From contig JAKSOY010000171.1 in NCBI GenBank assembly GCA_024405255.1, forward strand, positions 1 to 9,554: a stretch of DNA of 9,554 nt. Direction: 5' to 3'. The translations under genes and the position numbers were made by a program. Within the stretch, counting starts at the first letter, position 1; every line of letters starts with the position of its first letter. The notes beneath the pieces were generated by a model. That model was not told the origin of the DNA. It did no database searches and saw only the letters and a list, made by a program, of their open reading frames with translations. The DNA is from Kiritimatiellia bacterium (GTDB lineage Bacteria; Verrucomicrobiota; Kiritimatiellia; RFP12; UBA1067). Shown here in pieces: positions 8,358 through 9,554 of the stretch.

Positions 8358-8394
8358 CGCTCCCTGTCTTGAATGAGGCAGGGGGTGTTTTTTT
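8358..8394 (+). terminator. Rho-independent terminator of lacZ
   Basis: CCCTGTC (8362-8368) pairs with GGCAGGG (8377-8383) around an 8-nt loop. Weaker outer pairs from 8358-8361 extend the stem. Seven T (8388-8394) follow after GGTG. It lies about 90 nt after the lacZ stop and closes that transcript. Confidence 0.85.
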
Positions 8395-8444
8395 ATGAGT
8401 AAGATTTTGGAATTGTCGCAAAGTTGGGGATAGGAATCCGCAGT

Positions 8445-8537
8445 GGTAGGGCGCGTTCTCCGAACGCGCCGCAAGGCTTGGTCATTGGATTACCCATTCA
8501 TCCTGCAATGCGGCGCGCTCGGAGAGCGCGCCCTACC
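8445..8537. repeat. Paired-hairpin (REP/BIME-like) intergenic element
   Basis: Two 29-nt arms (8445-8473 and 8509-8537) are inverted copies of each other, matching at 27 of 29 positions, and are separated by 35 nt. Each arm is itself a hairpin. GGCGCGTTC pairs with GAACGCGCC around TCC on the left, and GGCGCGCTC pairs with GAGCGCGCC around GGA on the right. Both ends carry GGTAGG/CCTACC. The two differences between arms are compensatory within each hairpin. The layout resembles bacterial REP pairs mobilised in trans by REP-associated tyrosine transposases. No such transposase is in the window, so that link is inference. Confidence 0.8.
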
Positions 8538-8612
8538 GGTTACGCCGTCCCCTACAATGCGACATTACCAAAACATTCTCTGGACGGTCTTAACATCAAG
8601 GGGCCAGTCCCC

Positions 8613-8930
8613 CTCGAGAGGATTGTGCAGGCAGTGAGGCGTTTCCGTTCGGGCGCAACTTGTTCGGACGTTTTCCACCCCGTCTCAACATCCTCCTTAC
8701 GTGACGGACGTCGGCAAGCGTATATTCTTCGACCGTTATTTCCATTCCTCGTTGTCGGACGAGGAGGGGGTGCGCCTTGATGCGATCGACAGATTGGCCC
8801 CTGGTGATTTTCGTACCGTATGCGAAAATCTGTTCATCTCTGCGAAAACGGCACCAATGCCGAACGTCTTTCGGAGTCGCAGGCGGAATCCTCAGCAAAA
8901 GGCAAGGTTCAGTCCCCTATCGGTTTCTGA
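8613..8930 (+). pseudogene. Decayed C-terminal remnant of an AAA-type ATPase
   Basis: Fragments of one protein end appear in successive frames. LERIVQAVRRF (from 8613) is followed in a shifted frame by FPFG. Then FFDRYFHSSLSDEE and LDAIDRLAPGDFRTVCENLF (8725-8835) lie in another frame. LCENGTNAERL...AKGKVQSPIGF (8838-8927), ending at TGA 8928-8930, lies in a third. From memory, a COG0464-like AAA ATPase family ends with the order RRF-x-F, FxRYF, L-x-PGDF-x-x-V, a Glu/Ala/Lys-rich helix and IGF, and this order matches. At least two frame changes fit single-base deletions. The Walker A and B parts are absent, so the remnant cannot be an active ATPase. The part before 8700 is the least certain. 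An intact reading frame 8701-9201 (166 codons) covers this stretch but switches to meaningless sequence midway. Confidence 0.5.
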
Positions 8931-9128
8931 CGAAAGGAGAAAAAAGATTCCAAGTTACCCGTTGATATGCCCGAGGCAATCCGTCTCTATCGTCTCGCCG
9001 CTGATCATGGTAGCGAATGCGCGAAAGAAGTATGTAATCGTCTCGACGGTGGGGGAATTCAAAGAGGAGTTGGTGATTTATCTTACAGTTCAAGAGAGTC
9101 TTATGCAGAGTTTAGACGGTGTGATTAA
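8931..9128 (+). pseudogene. Sel1-like repeat remnant
   Basis: From ATG 8967 to TAA 9126-9128 the frame reads MPEAIRLYRLAADHGSECAK, then EVCNRLDGGG and a Ser/Arg-rich tail (53 codons). The A-I-x-L-Y-R-x-A-A-D-x-G-x-x-x-A-K pattern is the second half of a Sel1-type TPR-like repeat, which usually mediates protein binding and occurs in many copies. Only one partial copy is seen. An AAGGAG at 8934-8939 lies 27 nt from the ATG, too far for a normal ribosome site, and the frame is open back to the TGA at 8928. I read it as the broken end of a longer gene; a small real ORF is the alternative. Confidence 0.4.
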
Positions 9129-9164
9129 AAGTACCCCTTGTCGGCATTTGCCAAAAGGGTACTT
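9129..9164. terminator. Hairpin with possible bidirectional terminator role
   Basis: AAGTACCC (9129-9136) pairs with GGGTACTT (9157-9164), with further TT/AA and GGC/GCC pairs inside and an ATTT loop. On the minus strand it is followed by TTTTAATC, a short T-tract suited to ending transcription arriving from the ORF at 9301-9554. On the plus strand it directly follows the TAA of the Sel1-like remnant but has only a weak CTTCTTAGTT tail. Confidence 0.5.
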
Positions 9165-9300
9165 CTTAGTTATTCACTTCCCCCGTCGTTCTCTGGCTTA
9201 GGCAAACAAGACGTGTCGTTTCTAGAGATAATGTCGTTCCGATTCAAAATCAAACCTACGCCACGCGATCCATACACTCGGTAAAATGCCTTGGGAGAAT
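9165..9300. other. Stretch with no recognisable feature
   Basis: Between the hairpin and the stop codon of the minus-strand ORF I see no convincing ORF, RNA, promoter or repeat. Its G+C is roughly one half, clearly below that of the sequence to its right. Confidence 0.5.
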
Positions 9301-9554
9301 TCACGCCGATCGTCGTCGCCGTAACCAGTCAAATATCCGCTGTGGCGTCATCTCCGTGCGTACTGCCGCGGGGTCCGCGAGCGCGGGGACGCAATCGGGG
9401 TCGAGCCGCAGCGCGAGCGCAGCCTCCAGCGCGACGACCGTCCCCGCGCCCTCCGCGAGGATCTCCGCCGCACGCGCCCGCGCCGCCGGCTCGGCGCGCC
9501 CCTCCGCCGCGCCGGGCAGCAGCGCGTCGGCGGGCACGGGGTCCGCGACGCCGG
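9301..9554 (-). CDS. C-terminal end of an unrecognised Ala-rich protein (partial)
   Basis: The minus strand is open from the right edge to TGA (complement of 9301-9303), giving about 83 residues. The visible part is rich in Ala, Leu, Glu and Arg, with an AARARAAEILAEGAGTV stretch, then LALRLDPDCVPALADP and a basic end MTPQRIFDWLRRRRSA. It looks helical and soluble, with no membrane segment. The first in-window GTG (complement of 9535-9537) is probably internal because the frame continues beyond the edge. G+C is roughly three quarters, well above the preceding few hundred bases. In such G+C-rich DNA a chance open frame is possible, but the non-random ending and the hairpin downstream favour a real gene. 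I do not recognise the family. Confidence 0.5.
   Translation of the reverse strand, partial: GVADPVPADALLPGAAEGRAEPAARARAAEILAEGAGTVVALEAALALRLDPDCVPALADPAAVRTEMTPQRIFDWLRRRRSA

Noticed and set aside
8395..8433. Tiny ORF (MSKILELSQSWG) starting in the T-tract of the terminator
   Set aside because: Twelve codons, no ribosome binding site, and placed behind a strong terminator.
8445..8537. CRISPR array or transposon end
   Set aside because: There are only two arms in inverted, not direct, orientation, with no further spaced repeats and no transposase nearby.
8424..8780. 118-codon plus-strand ORF
   Set aside because: It reads straight through the palindromic repeat, giving an Arg/Pro-rich product. 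Only a short stretch near 8613-8645 may belong to the ATPase remnant.
8701..9201. 166-codon plus-strand ORF as an intact gene
   Set aside because: Only the first ~45 codons look like protein. Recognisable sequence then moves to another frame, and the rest crosses the Sel1-like remnant and the hairpin out of frame.

Overview
The window holds two long, complete, plus-strand genes for secreted carbohydrate-active proteins (bases 3-8270). They are followed by about 1.3 kb of non-coding and decayed sequence, and by the 3' end of a minus-strand ORF that runs off the right edge. No rRNA, tRNA, CRISPR array, transposase or complete mobile element is visible. The organism is most likely a PVC-superphylum bacterium (Kiritimatiellota, Lentisphaerota or Verrucomicrobiota). 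This is an inference from the multi-module secreted esterase, its terminal Ig-like domain of the 'WFRNGVAIPGA' type, and a paired-hairpin intergenic repeat of a kind I associate with those phyla. It is not proven by a marker gene.

Region 1 (3-5360) encodes a 1785-residue secreted SGNH/GDSL esterase resembling carbohydrate esterase family 3. Its catalytic domain is followed by three Big_5-like domains, five diverged copies of a ~205-220 residue module, and a C-terminal Ig-like domain. Region 2 (5361-5477) is a 117-bp gap with a good extended -10 promoter and a Shine-Dalgarno site. Region 3 (5478-8270) encodes a secreted GH2 beta-galactosidase of the long LacZ type, with both catalytic glutamates present. 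The two genes probably act outside the cytoplasm on a plant-type polysaccharide or glycan, one removing acyl groups and the other terminal beta-galactose. The substrate cannot be read from the sequence, and no transporter, SusC/D-like pair or regulator lies in the window.

Region 4 (8271-9300) contains a 19-bp imperfect hairpin and a rho-independent terminator behind lacZ, then a 93-bp element made of two hairpins in inverted orientation. Next come two short remnants: a frameshifted C-terminus of an AAA-type ATPase and a single Sel1-like repeat. A further hairpin follows, then about 135 bp in which I see nothing. Region 5 (9301-9554, minus strand) is much richer in G+C and holds the C-terminal end of an Ala-rich protein I do not recognise.

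The most rewarding items are the five-copy module, the covarying paired-hairpin repeat, the decayed ATPase, and an unusual substitution at a predicted metal ligand in the beta-galactosidase. I did not find a convincing new multi-gene system.
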